Position numbers and translations under genes: made by a program | Notes under the pieces: generated by a model | Seen by the model: only the letters and a program-made list of their open reading frames with translations | What the model was told of the DNA's origin: nothing | Database searches by the model: none | Source of the DNA: Candidatus Rokuibacteriota bacterium | Lineage (GTDB): Bacteria > Methylomirabilota > Methylomirabilia > Rokubacteriales > CSP1-6 | DNA: 7,262 nt | NCBI GenBank assembly: GCA_003220195.1 | Contig: QHRT01000168.1 | Coordinates: forward strand, 1-7,262 | Direction of reading: 5' to 3' | Shown here: piece by piece, positions 1 through 6,720 of the stretch | Layout of the letters: each line of letters starts with the position of its first letter | Position numbering within the stretch: the first letter of the stretch is position 1

Positions 1-953
1 CGATGACGCTCGACCCCGCGTGTCCCGAGGGTCGCGAGATCGTCCGGAAGCTCCTGGCGACCGCCGACGTGGTCGTCGCCAACCTGCCGCCCGAGGTGCT
101 GCGCTCGCTGGCCCTCGATCTCGAGAGCCTCCGTCGCGTGAAGCCGGACATCATCCTGACCACCGTCACCGCGTTCGGCGCGGGCGGACCGTGGAGTCAC
201 AAGCACGGCTTCGACGGCATCGGCCAGGTCATGTGCGGCTCCGCGTATCTGACCGGCACGCCCGACCAGCCGATGCGCGCGTCGGTGGCGTGGGTCGATT
301 GCGGCACGGCGTCGCTCGCGGCGCTCGGCACGCTGGCGGCGTTGATGGCCCGGCAGAAGACCGGGCGCGGACAGAAAGTCGAGGGCGCGCTCCTGCGTAC
401 CGCGGTCGCGTTCAACAACCCCGCGCTGACCGAGCAGCAGGTGATCCAGGTGAACCGCATCGCGACGATGAATCGGGGCCAGACCTCGGCGCCGTCGGAT
501 CTCTTCCGCACGCGCGGGCCGATGTTCACGCGCTGGGCGAAGCTGATGGGCGAGGAGCACTGGCTCACCAACCCGCGATTCGCCGACGACCGCGCGCGCG
601 GCGACGCAGGCGAGCTGATCTCGAAGCGCATGTCGGAATGGACCGGGTCGCGTACCACGAAGGAGGCCCTGGCCGAGCTCGAGAAGGCGAAGATTCCGGC
701 CGGTCCGCTCTATTCGCCACAGCAGGCGCTGGAAGACGAGCACATCCGGGCGGCGGGCCTGCTCCACGATACCGACTATCCGGGACTCGCGCGCCCGGCT
801 CCGCTCGCGCCGACGCCCGTCGATCTGTCCGAGACGCCCGGCCGGTTTCGACATCGCGCGCCGACGCTCGGCGAGCACACCGACGAGATCCTGGCCGAGC
901 TCGGCTACGGTCCGGATGCGATTGCGGAGCTCCGCGCGAAGGACGTGATCTGA
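1..953 (+). CDS. CaiB/BaiF family (family III) CoA-transferase, 5' end outside window
   Basis: Family III CoA-transferases move coenzyme A between carboxylic acids in the cytoplasm through an aspartyl-CoA intermediate. The frame is open from the left edge to TGA at 951-953. Counting from the ATG at base 3, 316 residues are seen. That ATG is probably internal: homologues begin with a Rossmann segment about 80 residues earlier, and this protein starts in the later part, MTLDPACPEGREIVRKL. The likely catalytic Asp is D99, in the context MRASVAWVDCGTAS. It is followed by the family signature GRGQ (121-124) and the C-terminal APTLGEHTDEIL (286-297). Between FRTR (168-171) and GPMFTRW the usual 'DGW..(V)QV.G' beta-strand of about ten residues seems to be missing, with the frame kept. 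Its stop overlaps the start of the next gene, so the two are probably translationally coupled. The family is secure. The substrate is unknown, and reduced activity from the missing strand is possible. Confidence 0.9.
   Translation, partial: MTLDPACPEGREIVRKLLATADVVVANLPPEVLRSLALDLESLRRVKPDIILTTVTAFGAGGPWSHKHGFDGIGQVMCGSAYLTGTPDQPMRASVAWVDCGTASLAALGTLAALMARQKTGRGQKVEGALLRTAVAFNNPALTEQQVIQVNRIATMNRGQTSAPSDLFRTRGPMFTRWAKLMGEEHWLTNPRFADDRARGDAGELISKRMSEWTGSRTTKEALAELEKAKIPAGPLYSPQQALEDEHIRAAGLLHDTDYPGLARPAPLAPTPVDLSETPGRFRHRAPTLGEHTDEILAELGYGPDAIAELRAKDVI
939..943 (+). promoter_or_regulatory. Shine-Dalgarno AAGGA supporting a CTG start at 950
   Basis: AAGGA lies six bases before the CTG at 950-952, inside the last codons of the CoA-transferase. 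This is textbook spacing. The oxidase frame has no ATG, GTG or TTG in a sensible place nearby, so this site decides the start call. Confidence 0.5.
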
Positions 954-2206
954 GCGTCGACCGGCCGTTCTGGCTCGCTGACGTCGTCGATCCCGAAGGG
1001 CCCGGCGAACGGCCGGAGACACTTCCCGCGCGTGCCGACGTCGTCGTCGTGGGAGCGGGCGTGGTTGGCTGCGTGGTGGCCATCCATCTCGCGCGCGGCG
1101 GCGCCGACGTCGTGGTCCTCGACGCCCGCGCTCCCGGACGCGGAGCGACGGGACGGAGCGCAGGCTTTCTCATCCGGGGCACCGCCGACCATCCCGATCA
1201 AGTCGCCAGCGCAGTCGGCCGCGAGGGCGCGCTGGCGCTGTGGGACTACACCGCGGGCAGCATCGACGAGCTCGTCGGCCTGGTGCGTGAGCATCGAATC
1301 GAGTGCGGTCTCAGGCGTGACGGCTCGCTCGTGCTGGCGATGGACGATGCCGAGCGCGGCTCGCTCCGAGTCTCACGCGAGCTGCTGGAAGGGACCCGCG
1401 AGCCCGGAGAGATCTGGACTGGCGACGAGGTCGAACAGCGCACCGGGCTCGTGCTCTTCGCCGGCGGATGGTTTCGTCCGGGTGACGGAGTGCTCGATCC
1501 CGGTCGGCTCTGCCGAGGACTCGCGGACGTCGCGTCGCGCCTCGGAGCGCGGGTGATCTCGGGCGTGCGGGTCGATGCCATCGATGAAGACGGGAACGGC
1601 GTGAGGCTCACCACGCGGCACGGTATGATCGCGAGCGCGCAGGCCGTCCTCGCCACCAACGCGGCGCTGCCGATGATCGACGCGCGATTCGGGCGCTGGC
1701 TCTCTCCGGTGAGGGCACAGATGCTCGTGACCGGGCCCTCTCGCGACGCCGCCCGTCTCTCGTGGCCGGTCTACGCGCATCACGGCTACGAGTACTGGCG
1801 CCAGGAGCCGACCGGCGAGCTCCTGTTCGGCGGCTGCCGGTGGGCGGCGAAGCCGGGGCTCGAGTGCGGTGTGACGGACGACGCGTGCGTCTCCGAAACG
1901 GTCTTCGAGGCGCAGCGGACGTTCATCGCTCGTCATCTGCCGTCGCTGGCCTCGCTGCCCGTTCGTGCGCGATGGTCGGGGATCATGGCCTTCACGACCG
2001 ACGGGCTTCCGCTCGTCGGCCGCGTCCCGGGGCAGGAACGGCTGTGGATGTGCGCGGCATGCAACGGGCATGGGCTCGCGTTCGGGCCGCGCTCGGCACG
2101 ATTGCTCGCCGAGGCAATCCTCCATGCCACGCCGCTTCCGGTCGACTTCACTCCGGCGCGGTTGTCATCGCGAATGACTTCGGCCGATTCCCCCGGAGGG
2201 AATTGA
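950..2206 (+). CDS. FAD-dependent oxidoreductase, DadA/OrdL (DAO) family
   Basis: A probable flavoprotein oxidase or dehydrogenase of the D-amino-acid oxidase/glycine oxidase/gamma-glutamylputrescine oxidase group, which oxidises C-N bonds of amines or amino acids. From the proposed CTG start it has 418 residues, a normal length. The N-terminus has the FAD-binding beta-alpha-beta fold: ADVVVVGAGVVG with GxGxxG at residues 35-40, then VVVLDA and GATGRSAGF, the characteristic flavin-contacting segment of OrdL/PuuB-type enzymes. Near the C-terminus, MAFTTDGLPLVGRVPG and CNGHGLAFGPRSA match the second FAD-contact region. The start is inferred. CTG at 950-952 overlaps the upstream stop as CTGA and has an AAGGA six bases before it. 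The next in-frame GTG (1049) would cut into the first FAD strand, and the open frame upstream of 950 only shadows the CoA-transferase. No signal peptide is seen, so it is probably cytoplasmic. Family confident, substrate unknown. Confidence 0.88.
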   Translation: MSVDRPFWLADVVDPEGPGERPETLPARADVVVVGAGVVGCVVAIHLARGGADVVVLDARAPGRGATGRSAGFLIRGTADHPDQVASAVGREGALALWDYTAGSIDELVGLVREHRIECGLRRDGSLVLAMDDAERGSLRVSRELLEGTREPGEIWTGDEVEQRTGLVLFAGGWFRPGDGVLDPGRLCRGLADVASRLGARVISGVRVDAIDEDGNGVRLTTRHGMIASAQAVLATNAALPMIDARFGRWLSPVRAQMLVTGPSRDAARLSWPVYAHHGYEYWRQEPTGELLFGGCRWAAKPGLECGVTDDACVSETVFEAQRTFIARHLPSLASLPVRARWSGIMAFTTDGLPLVGRVPGQERLWMCAACNGHGLAFGPRSARLLAEAILHATPLPVDFTPARLSSRMTSADSPGGN

Positions 2207-2268
2207 ACCGCGCGCCCTGCCGAGCGACGATCACCGGGAAATCCAGTCAGATGGAACGAGGTGGAACG

Positions 2269-2679
2269 ATGTCGGCAATACCAATGGATCCGAACGCCGT
2301 GACCGGGTTCATGAAGGGCACGCTCGGCGAGCTGCTCGGCATCCGGTTCGTCGAGACGAGCGCGGACCGCGTGGTGGCCGAGCTGACGTATCGCGGAGAG
2401 CTGACGACCATCGGTGGCGCGCTCCATGGCGGGACGCTGATGGCGTTCGCCGACACGATCGGCGCGACGGGCACCGCGCTCAACCTGCCGCCGGGAGCCG
2501 GGACGACCACGATCGAGTCGAAGACGAATTTCTTCGCGGCGGGACGCTCCGGAACGATTCGTGCGGAAGCGACGCCGCTCCATCGCGGGAAACGGACGCA
2601 GGTCTGGCAGACGCGCATCACCGACGAGACCGGCCGTCTCCTGTCGCTCACCATCCAGACCCAGATGGTGCTGACCTGA
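2269..2679 (+). CDS. PaaI-like hot-dog thioesterase
   Basis: A probable acyl-CoA thioesterase of the PaaI/YdiI hot-dog family, hydrolysing CoA thioesters in the cytoplasm, usually as a tetramer. It has 136 residues, typical for the family. The catalytic helix reads GGALHGGTLMAFADTIGATG: HGG at 53-55, with D62 in the position of the PaaI catalytic acid. The following strand ESKTNFFAA (83-91) matches the family's conserved E-x-K-x-N-F segment. The ATG at 2269 is chosen because GAGGTG (2258-2263) sits five bases before it. An in-frame ATG at 2251 would add six residues but has only a weak ribosome site. It follows the oxidase gene by 62 bp in the same direction and is probably co-transcribed. 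A thioesterase beside a CoA-transferase suggests turnover or overflow release of an acyl-CoA intermediate, which is inference. The family is well supported, the substrate is not known. Confidence 0.9.
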   Translation: MSAIPMDPNAVTGFMKGTLGELLGIRFVETSADRVVAELTYRGELTTIGGALHGGTLMAFADTIGATGTALNLPPGAGTTTIESKTNFFAAGRSGTIRAEATPLHRGKRTQVWQTRITDETGRLLSLTIQTQMVLT

Positions 2680-2702
2680 TCGGCGCGCTATCATCGAACG
2701 CC

Positions 2703-2737
2703 GCCCCTCTCGTGAAAGGGCCCCTCTCAAAGGAGGT
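2703..2737 (+). promoter_or_regulatory. Tandem GCCCCTCTC repeat with possible SD-masking hairpin
   Basis: GCCCCTCTC occurs at 2703-2711 and again at 2720-2728, 17 bases apart, just before the strong ribosome site AAAGGAGGT (2729-2737). The second copy can fold back on it: CCTCT (2723-2727), loop CAAA, GGAGG (2732-2736). This gives a five-pair stem including one G-U pair that would hide the Shine-Dalgarno. The first copy could pair with the same target, or with AGGG at 2717-2720. The pairings are visible in the sequence. A regulatory role is inference. Confidence 0.3.
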
Positions 2738-2740
2738 CGG

Positions 2741-3007
2741 ATGATGTCCGACGCCGCTCCGTCTCCCGAGCCGCTCCTGCGAGCCGCCGACCTGCTCGCG
2801 GCCGGCGCCTGGCAAGAGGCGCACCAGATCGTCCAGAAGGAACAGTCCACGCTCGCGGCCTGGCTCCATGGAATCGTCCACATCCTGGAGGGAGATCTCG
2901 ACAACGCGCGCGGCTGGTACCGGCGTGCGGAACGCCCGTTCCCGGACCGGGCGGCGGTGGACAGCGAGATCGCTGCGGCGCGCGCGGCCTTGAAGGAGCG
3001 TGCGTAG
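2741..3007 (+). CDS. Small TPR-like helical-repeat protein, function unknown
   Basis: An 88-residue protein (87 if the second ATG at 2744 is used) with a perfect ribosome site, AAAGGAGGT at 2729-2737. From GGAGG the spacing is four bases to the first ATG and seven to the second, so 2744 may be the real start. It has no signal peptide or membrane segment. It is predicted to be almost wholly alpha-helical. The pattern AWQEAHQIVQ, then AAWLHGIVHILEGDLDNARGWYRRAER resembles tetratricopeptide-type helix pairs, with the usual small residues (A, G) and the 'GD..nAr.wYrrA' turn. This kind of short TPR-like protein is a recurrent hypothetical in GC-rich soil bacteria. TPR folds usually mediate protein-protein contact, but no partner can be named. 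It lies 61 bp after the thioesterase in the same direction and may belong to the same transcript. I assign no function beyond the fold, which is itself only a moderately sure call. Confidence 0.75.
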   Translation: MMSDAAPSPEPLLRAADLLAAGAWQEAHQIVQKEQSTLAAWLHGIVHILEGDLDNARGWYRRAERPFPDRAAVDSEIAAARAALKERA

Positions 3008-3030
3008 GGTCCGTCCCGGGCCGGTTTTCC

Positions 3031-3059
3031 TTGACTCGCCGATCACGCTACGGCATTGT
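3031..3059 (+). promoter_or_regulatory. Candidate sigma70-type promoter for the transporter operon
   Basis: TTGACT at 3031-3036 matches five of six bases of the -35 consensus. CATTGT at 3054-3059, after a 17-base spacer, is a weak -10 that keeps the important second A and final T. It lies in the 125-bp gap between the TPR-like gene and the binding-protein gene, where a new transcript would be expected. The prediction rests on sequence likeness only. Confidence 0.3.
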
Positions 3060-3132
3060 TCGCTGAACTCGTGGCCCCACAGCGCGTTCCTCCCCGAACG
3101 AACGTCGAGTCACCAGCAGAAGGAGAGTCGGG

Positions 3133-4794
3133 ATGTCCGCCAGTCGCCGTGATTTCCTGAAACGTACCGGTTGGGGAGCGATGGGACTCACTGCGGCCGC
3201 CGTGGCCGGGCGCACACCCGCAACCTGGGCCGCGACCGCACCGTACCCCGAGTGGATTCCGGCGAGCACCAAGCCGCCGAAGCGTGGCGGTGTTCTCACG
3301 CGGGCGTCGCAGTGGGATCCGCCCTTGATCGATCCTCGACTGACGCAGTCGGTCGGTCTCTTCCAGTTCGCCGGCCTCGTCTCGAGCCGCCTGATCCGCT
3401 ACTCCTTCCCCGAGGAGGTGAGCGGACCCAGCGATCTTTCGCTGAAGCCGGATCTCGCGGAGTCCTGGCAGTCGAGTCCCGACTCGCGCGTCTGGACCTT
3501 CAAGCTCCGTCAGGGCGTCAAGTGGCAGAACGTCCCGCCGCTCAACGGACGAGAGTTCGTCGCGGCGGACGTCAAGTACTGCTTCGAGCAATACGCCAAG
3601 GAAGGCGTGCAGTCGTTCAACTTCCGCGAGATCGAGAGCATGGAGACGCCGGACAAGTACACGCTGCGCGTGCATCTCAACACGCCCAACGTGTTCTTCC
3701 CGCAGAGCGTCGCCGAGTCGGTCGCCGTGATTTTTTCCCGCGAGGTTCTCGAGGAGGACGGCGACCTCAAGAAGAGGATGATCGGCACCGGGCCGTTCAT
3801 CCTGAAGGAACACAACCGGAAGGTCCGCATCGTGCTCACGCGAAACCCCGACTACTACGACAAGGGGCGACCGTACGTCGACGAGTACGTGATCCTGTCG
3901 ACACCGGACACGGCGACCCGCTTCGCGGCGTTCCGCGCCGGCCAGAGCGATTTCGTGTCGCTGGCGACGCCGTCCGAGGCGGAGCTCCTGCGCAAGACCA
4001 ATCCGAATGTGCAGGTCCAGGCGTACCACAACACGCTGACGCCGTTCGGCGTGGCGCTGGCGCAGGACCGGCCTCCGTTCAACGACGTGCGCGTCCGGCG
4101 CGCGATCTCCATGGCCATCGATCGCCAGAAGCAGGTCGACACCGTGTACGAGGGCCACGGGATCATCGGCTGGGGCGTGCCGTACATCTACTACCAGGAC
4201 AAGCAGCCGACGGCGAAGGACCTCGGCCCGTGGTGGCAGTATCGGCCGGCCGAAGCGAAGAAGCTCCTGGCCGAGGCCGGTCACCCGAACGGGTTCACGA
4301 CGACGCTGTTCTACTACGAGTACTTCCCGCAGATGACGTCGCAGGTGCAGCTCGTGCAGTCCGATCTCAAGAAGAACCTCAACATCGACGTCAAGATCAC
4401 GAAGCTCGACTACACGACGTATTACGGCCGCTACGTCGAGGGGAAGTGGGACGGGCTGTCGTGGGGCTTCCAGTCCGGCCACGCCGTGGGCCTCGACGAG
4501 CGGACCTATCAGTACATGCACTCGAAGTCGACGAAGAACTTCTTCAAGGTCAACGATCCCCAGATCGACGAGCTCACGACGAAGCTCCGCCAGACACCGG
4601 ACCGCGCCGAGCAGGCGAAGATCACGAAGAAGATCGTCGATCGCGAGTTCGACCAGGTGCTGCGCATGTGGATGCCGTACGACAACGGCTTCCTGATGGT
4701 CCAGCCCTACATGCGGAATGGCTCACCGCTCGCGATCCGGCGCACGGACGCCTACGGATCGCCGACCATCGCCCGGGTCTGGCTCGATAAGTAA
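3133..4794 (+). CDS. Tat-exported ABC transporter substrate-binding protein, SBP family 5 (peptide/nickel type)
   Basis: The extracytoplasmic solute receptor of a peptide/opine/nickel-type ABC importer. It is 553 residues long, normal for SBP_bac_5. The N-terminus is a twin-arginine signal: SRRDFLK at residues 4-10, a hydrophobic Ala/Gly-rich stretch (about 13-25) and likely cleavage near residues 33-36 (ATWAATA). The protein would therefore be exported folded. Family hallmarks follow: DLAESWQSSPDSRVWTF (107-123) leading to KLRQGVKW, then NGREFVAADVKYCFEQY (138-154), IGTGPFIL (217-224) and FNDVRVRRAISMAIDR (316-331). The start ATG has AAGGAG (3120-3125) seven bases upstream. Two DppB/DppC-type permease genes follow. 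Members of this family bind di- and oligopeptides, opines, glutathione, nickel chelates or sugars, so the ligand cannot be named. The neighbouring amine-oxidase-type enzyme makes a nitrogen-containing organic compound one possibility, but that is inference. Confidence 0.95.
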   Translation: MSASRRDFLKRTGWGAMGLTAAAVAGRTPATWAATAPYPEWIPASTKPPKRGGVLTRASQWDPPLIDPRLTQSVGLFQFAGLVSSRLIRYSFPEEVSGPSDLSLKPDLAESWQSSPDSRVWTFKLRQGVKWQNVPPLNGREFVAADVKYCFEQYAKEGVQSFNFREIESMETPDKYTLRVHLNTPNVFFPQSVAESVAVIFSREVLEEDGDLKKRMIGTGPFILKEHNRKVRIVLTRNPDYYDKGRPYVDEYVILSTPDTATRFAAFRAGQSDFVSLATPSEAELLRKTNPNVQVQAYHNTLTPFGVALAQDRPPFNDVRVRRAISMAIDRQKQVDTVYEGHGIIGWGVPYIYYQDKQPTAKDLGPWWQYRPAEAKKLLAEAGHPNGFTTTLFYYEYFPQMTSQVQLVQSDLKKNLNIDVKITKLDYTTYYGRYVEGKWDGLSWGFQSGHAVGLDERTYQYMHSKSTKNFFKVNDPQIDELTTKLRQTPDRAEQAKITKKIVDREFDQVLRMWMPYDNGFLMVQPYMRNGSPLAIRRTDAYGSPTIARVWLDK

Positions 4795-4795
4795 G

Positions 4796-4810
4796 GGCTC
4801 GACGGGAGCC
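4796..4810 (+). other. Short intergenic hairpin after the binding-protein gene
   Basis: GGCTC (4796-4800) and GAGCC (4806-4810) form a perfect five-pair stem around a five-base loop, immediately after the TAA of the binding-protein gene. No run of T follows, so it is not a normal intrinsic terminator. Such hairpins in transporter operons often stabilise the upstream message so that more binding protein than permease is made. That role here is inference. Confidence 0.35.
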
Positions 4811-4841
4811 GACGTCCGATGATCGCGACCGGGGAGGCGCC

Positions 4842-5792
4842 GTGTACAAGTATGTGATCCGGCGCCTCCTGCTCGCGGTGCCCGTGCTCCTCCTGTCGTC
4901 GCTCATCGTCTTCGGGCTGATGCGCGTGATGCCCGGCGATGCGCTGACCGCGCTCATGGCCGAGTCCGGCAACGTCGGCGAGCGCGAGCTGAAGAAGCTC
5001 CGCAAGGACCTCGGCCTCGACAAGCCGTATTACGAGCAGTACCTGCTCTGGGTCTGGCAGATGGTGAGCTTCAACCCGGGCGACTCGATCTTCACCAACG
5101 AGCCGATCCCGGTGTCGCTCAAGAAGGCCATTCCCGTCACGGTGGAGCTGGCGGCGCTCGCGATGATCCTCGGGCTGGTGATCGCGATTCCGATCGGGGT
5201 CTTGTCGGCGACGCGGCAGGACACGCCGCCGGACTACGCGGGTCGCGTGGTGGCGGTCTCGGGACTGTCGCTGCCGGACTTCTGGCTCGGCACGCTCGTC
5301 ATCACGTTCGCGGCGATCTGGTTCCGCTGGATCCCCCCGATCGGGTACGTCAGCTTCTGGGAGTCGCCGTGGCGGAATCTCCAGCAGTTCTTGCTTCCGG
5401 CGGCGGTGCTCGGCTTCCGCCTCTCGGCGGCGACGATGCGGATGACGCGCTCGACCGTCCTCGAAGTGCTGCGCGAGGACTACGTGCGCACGGCATGGGC
5501 CAAGGGTCTCGGGGGACGCATCGTCGTGTACAAGCACGCGCTCAAGAACGCGCTGATCCCCGTCGTCACCATCGTCGGCGGTCAGCTCGGCGTGCTGCTC
5601 GCCGGCACGGTCGTCGTCGAGACGATCTTCGCGTTGCCGGGCATGGGACGGCTCACCGTCGAGGCGATCCTGTACCGCGACTACCCGGTGGTACAGACCA
5701 ACGTCATGCTGGTGGCGGCGACGCTGGTCACGCTGAATCTGATCGTCGATCTCACGTACGCGTGGCTGGATCCGCGCATCCGGTACAGTTGA
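4842..5792 (+). CDS. ABC transporter permease, DppB type
   Basis: One of the two inner-membrane channel subunits of a peptide/nickel-type ABC importer, 316 residues long and full length for the family. The N-terminus MYKYVIRRLLLAVPVLLLSS is the usual DppB start: a short basic segment running into the first membrane helix (about 9-27), followed by MPGDAL. Further hydrophobic helices lie near 100-122, 135-160, 185-200, 238-262 and 285-305. The cytoplasmic EAA loop that touches the ATPase is intact: DYVRTAWAKGLG (213-224) and ALKNALIPVVT (233-243). Conserved ALPGMGRL is at 264-271. The start is GTG at 4842, with GGGGAGG (4831-4837) four bases before it. An ATG would be expected more often, but no in-frame alternative fits. 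It lies 47 bp after the binding-protein gene and 13 bp before the second permease. Confidence 0.95.
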   Translation: MYKYVIRRLLLAVPVLLLSSLIVFGLMRVMPGDALTALMAESGNVGERELKKLRKDLGLDKPYYEQYLLWVWQMVSFNPGDSIFTNEPIPVSLKKAIPVTVELAALAMILGLVIAIPIGVLSATRQDTPPDYAGRVVAVSGLSLPDFWLGTLVITFAAIWFRWIPPIGYVSFWESPWRNLQQFLLPAAVLGFRLSAATMRMTRSTVLEVLREDYVRTAWAKGLGGRIVVYKHALKNALIPVVTIVGGQLGVLLAGTVVVETIFALPGMGRLTVEAILYRDYPVVQTNVMLVAATLVTLNLIVDLTYAWLDPRIRYS

Positions 5793-5805
5793 GCAGAGCG
5801 CGGCG

Positions 5806-6708
5806 ATGGCGACGGTAACCGCGCGCGTCTCCGACTTCGAGGTCGAGCCGACCGAGACCATCAGTCGCACCCGGGCGCTGTGGCACGTCATCAGGCGAAA
5901 ACCGCTCGGGATGGCGTCGGCCGTCGTCCTGCTTCTCGTCGTGCTGACCGCGATCTTCGCCGACATTATGGCGCCGTACGATCCGCTGGCGACGCAGCCG
6001 GAGATTCGCCTCTCGGCGCCGAGCCGGGCGCATCCCTTCGGCACCGACGACATCGGCCGCGACGTGTTCAGCCGCGTGATCTACGGCAGCCGGATCTCGC
6101 TGTGGGTCGGCCTGCTCGCGGTCGGGATCGGCACGGCGGTGGGCATGTGGATCGGGCTCCTGTGCGGCTACTGCGAAGGACGGCTGGACCTGACGCTCCA
6201 GCGCGTCATGGACGCCATCCAGGCCATCCCCGGGCTCGTCCTCGCGCTGGCGATCGTCTCGGTGCTGAAGCCGAGCACGACCAACGCGATGCTCGCGATC
6301 GCCGTCGTCATCATCCCGGGCAACTCCCGGATCGTGCGCGGCGCGGTGCTCTCCGCGAAGCAGAATCGCTATGTCGAGGCCGCCCAGGCGATCGGGTGCC
6401 GCCACCCGCGGATCATCATGAGTCACATCCTGCCGAACGTCACGGCGCCGATTCTCATCATCGCCTCCATCTGGTTCGGCAATGCCATCCTGATCGAGGC
6501 GACGCTCTCCTTCCTCGGTGTGGGCACGCAGCCCCCGACGCCGTCGTGGGGCTTGATGCTGAGCTCGACCGGGCGCGCGTTCATGGAGCAGGCGCCGTGG
6601 CTGGCGATCTTCCCGGGCCTGGCGATCAGCCTGGCGGTGCTCGGCTTCAACTTGTTCGGCGACACGCTGCGCGACGCGTGGGATCCGAGGCTGCGCCGGC
6701 AAGGATGA
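5806..6708 (+). CDS. ABC transporter permease, DppC type
   Basis: The second membrane subunit of the importer, expected to form a heterodimeric channel with the DppB-type protein. It has 300 residues, a normal length. A cytoplasmic N-terminal tail of about 35 residues precedes the first helix (36-55). Then comes the DppC-specific segment HPFGTDDIGRDVFSRVIYGS (76-95). The EAA loop is intact: YVEAAQAIG (189-197) and HILPNVTAPI (207-216). FLGVGTQPPTPSWG (236-249) is the usual late signature, and the C-terminus GDTLRDAWDPRLR is typical. The ribosome site before ATG 5806 is weak, with only a GAG/GCGG-like stretch. The gene begins 13 bp after its partner's stop and is probably translated by coupling. 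No ATPase gene follows: the next gene converges from the other strand after 12 bp. Confidence 0.95.
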   Translation: MATVTARVSDFEVEPTETISRTRALWHVIRRKPLGMASAVVLLLVVLTAIFADIMAPYDPLATQPEIRLSAPSRAHPFGTDDIGRDVFSRVIYGSRISLWVGLLAVGIGTAVGMWIGLLCGYCEGRLDLTLQRVMDAIQAIPGLVLALAIVSVLKPSTTNAMLAIAVVIIPGNSRIVRGAVLSAKQNRYVEAAQAIGCRHPRIIMSHILPNVTAPILIIASIWFGNAILIEATLSFLGVGTQPPTPSWGLMLSSTGRAFMEQAPWLAIFPGLAISLAVLGFNLFGDTLRDAWDPRLRRQG

Positions 6709-6720
6709 TCTCGACTCGGG

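Noticed and set aside
20..949. Continuous + frame that would fuse an extra 310 residues to the FAD oxidoreductase
   Set aside because: The extra part is an Arg/Ala/Gly-rich frame-shifted reading of the CoA-transferase, with no domain of its own.
2185..2225. tRNA-like T-arm on the minus strand (GGTTCAATTCC near 2199-2209)
   Set aside because: The T-loop resemblance is good, but the five-base stem pairs at only two positions and no acceptor, anticodon or D arm is visible. Probably chance at the end of the oxidase gene.
1762..2268. Upstream extension of the thioesterase frame
   Set aside because: It reads the oxidase gene out of frame. The thioesterase has its own ribosome site and a normal length from 2269.
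3010..3028. Possible terminator after the small TPR-like gene (CCGTCCCGGGCCGG followed by TTTT)
   Set aside because: The symmetry is centred on CCCGGG, leaving only three outer pairs once a loop is allowed. Too weak to list as a terminator.
3043..4521. Long antisense open frame (492 codons) across the binding-protein gene
   Set aside because: Its translation is Arg/Leu/Val/His-rich low-complexity text, as expected from the reverse of a GC-rich gene. The + strand gene has clear family motifs over the whole length.
4752..6702. Long antisense open frames across both permease genes
   Set aside because: They are Arg/Asp/His-rich shadows of two well-conserved permeases, with no recognisable domain or ribosome site.
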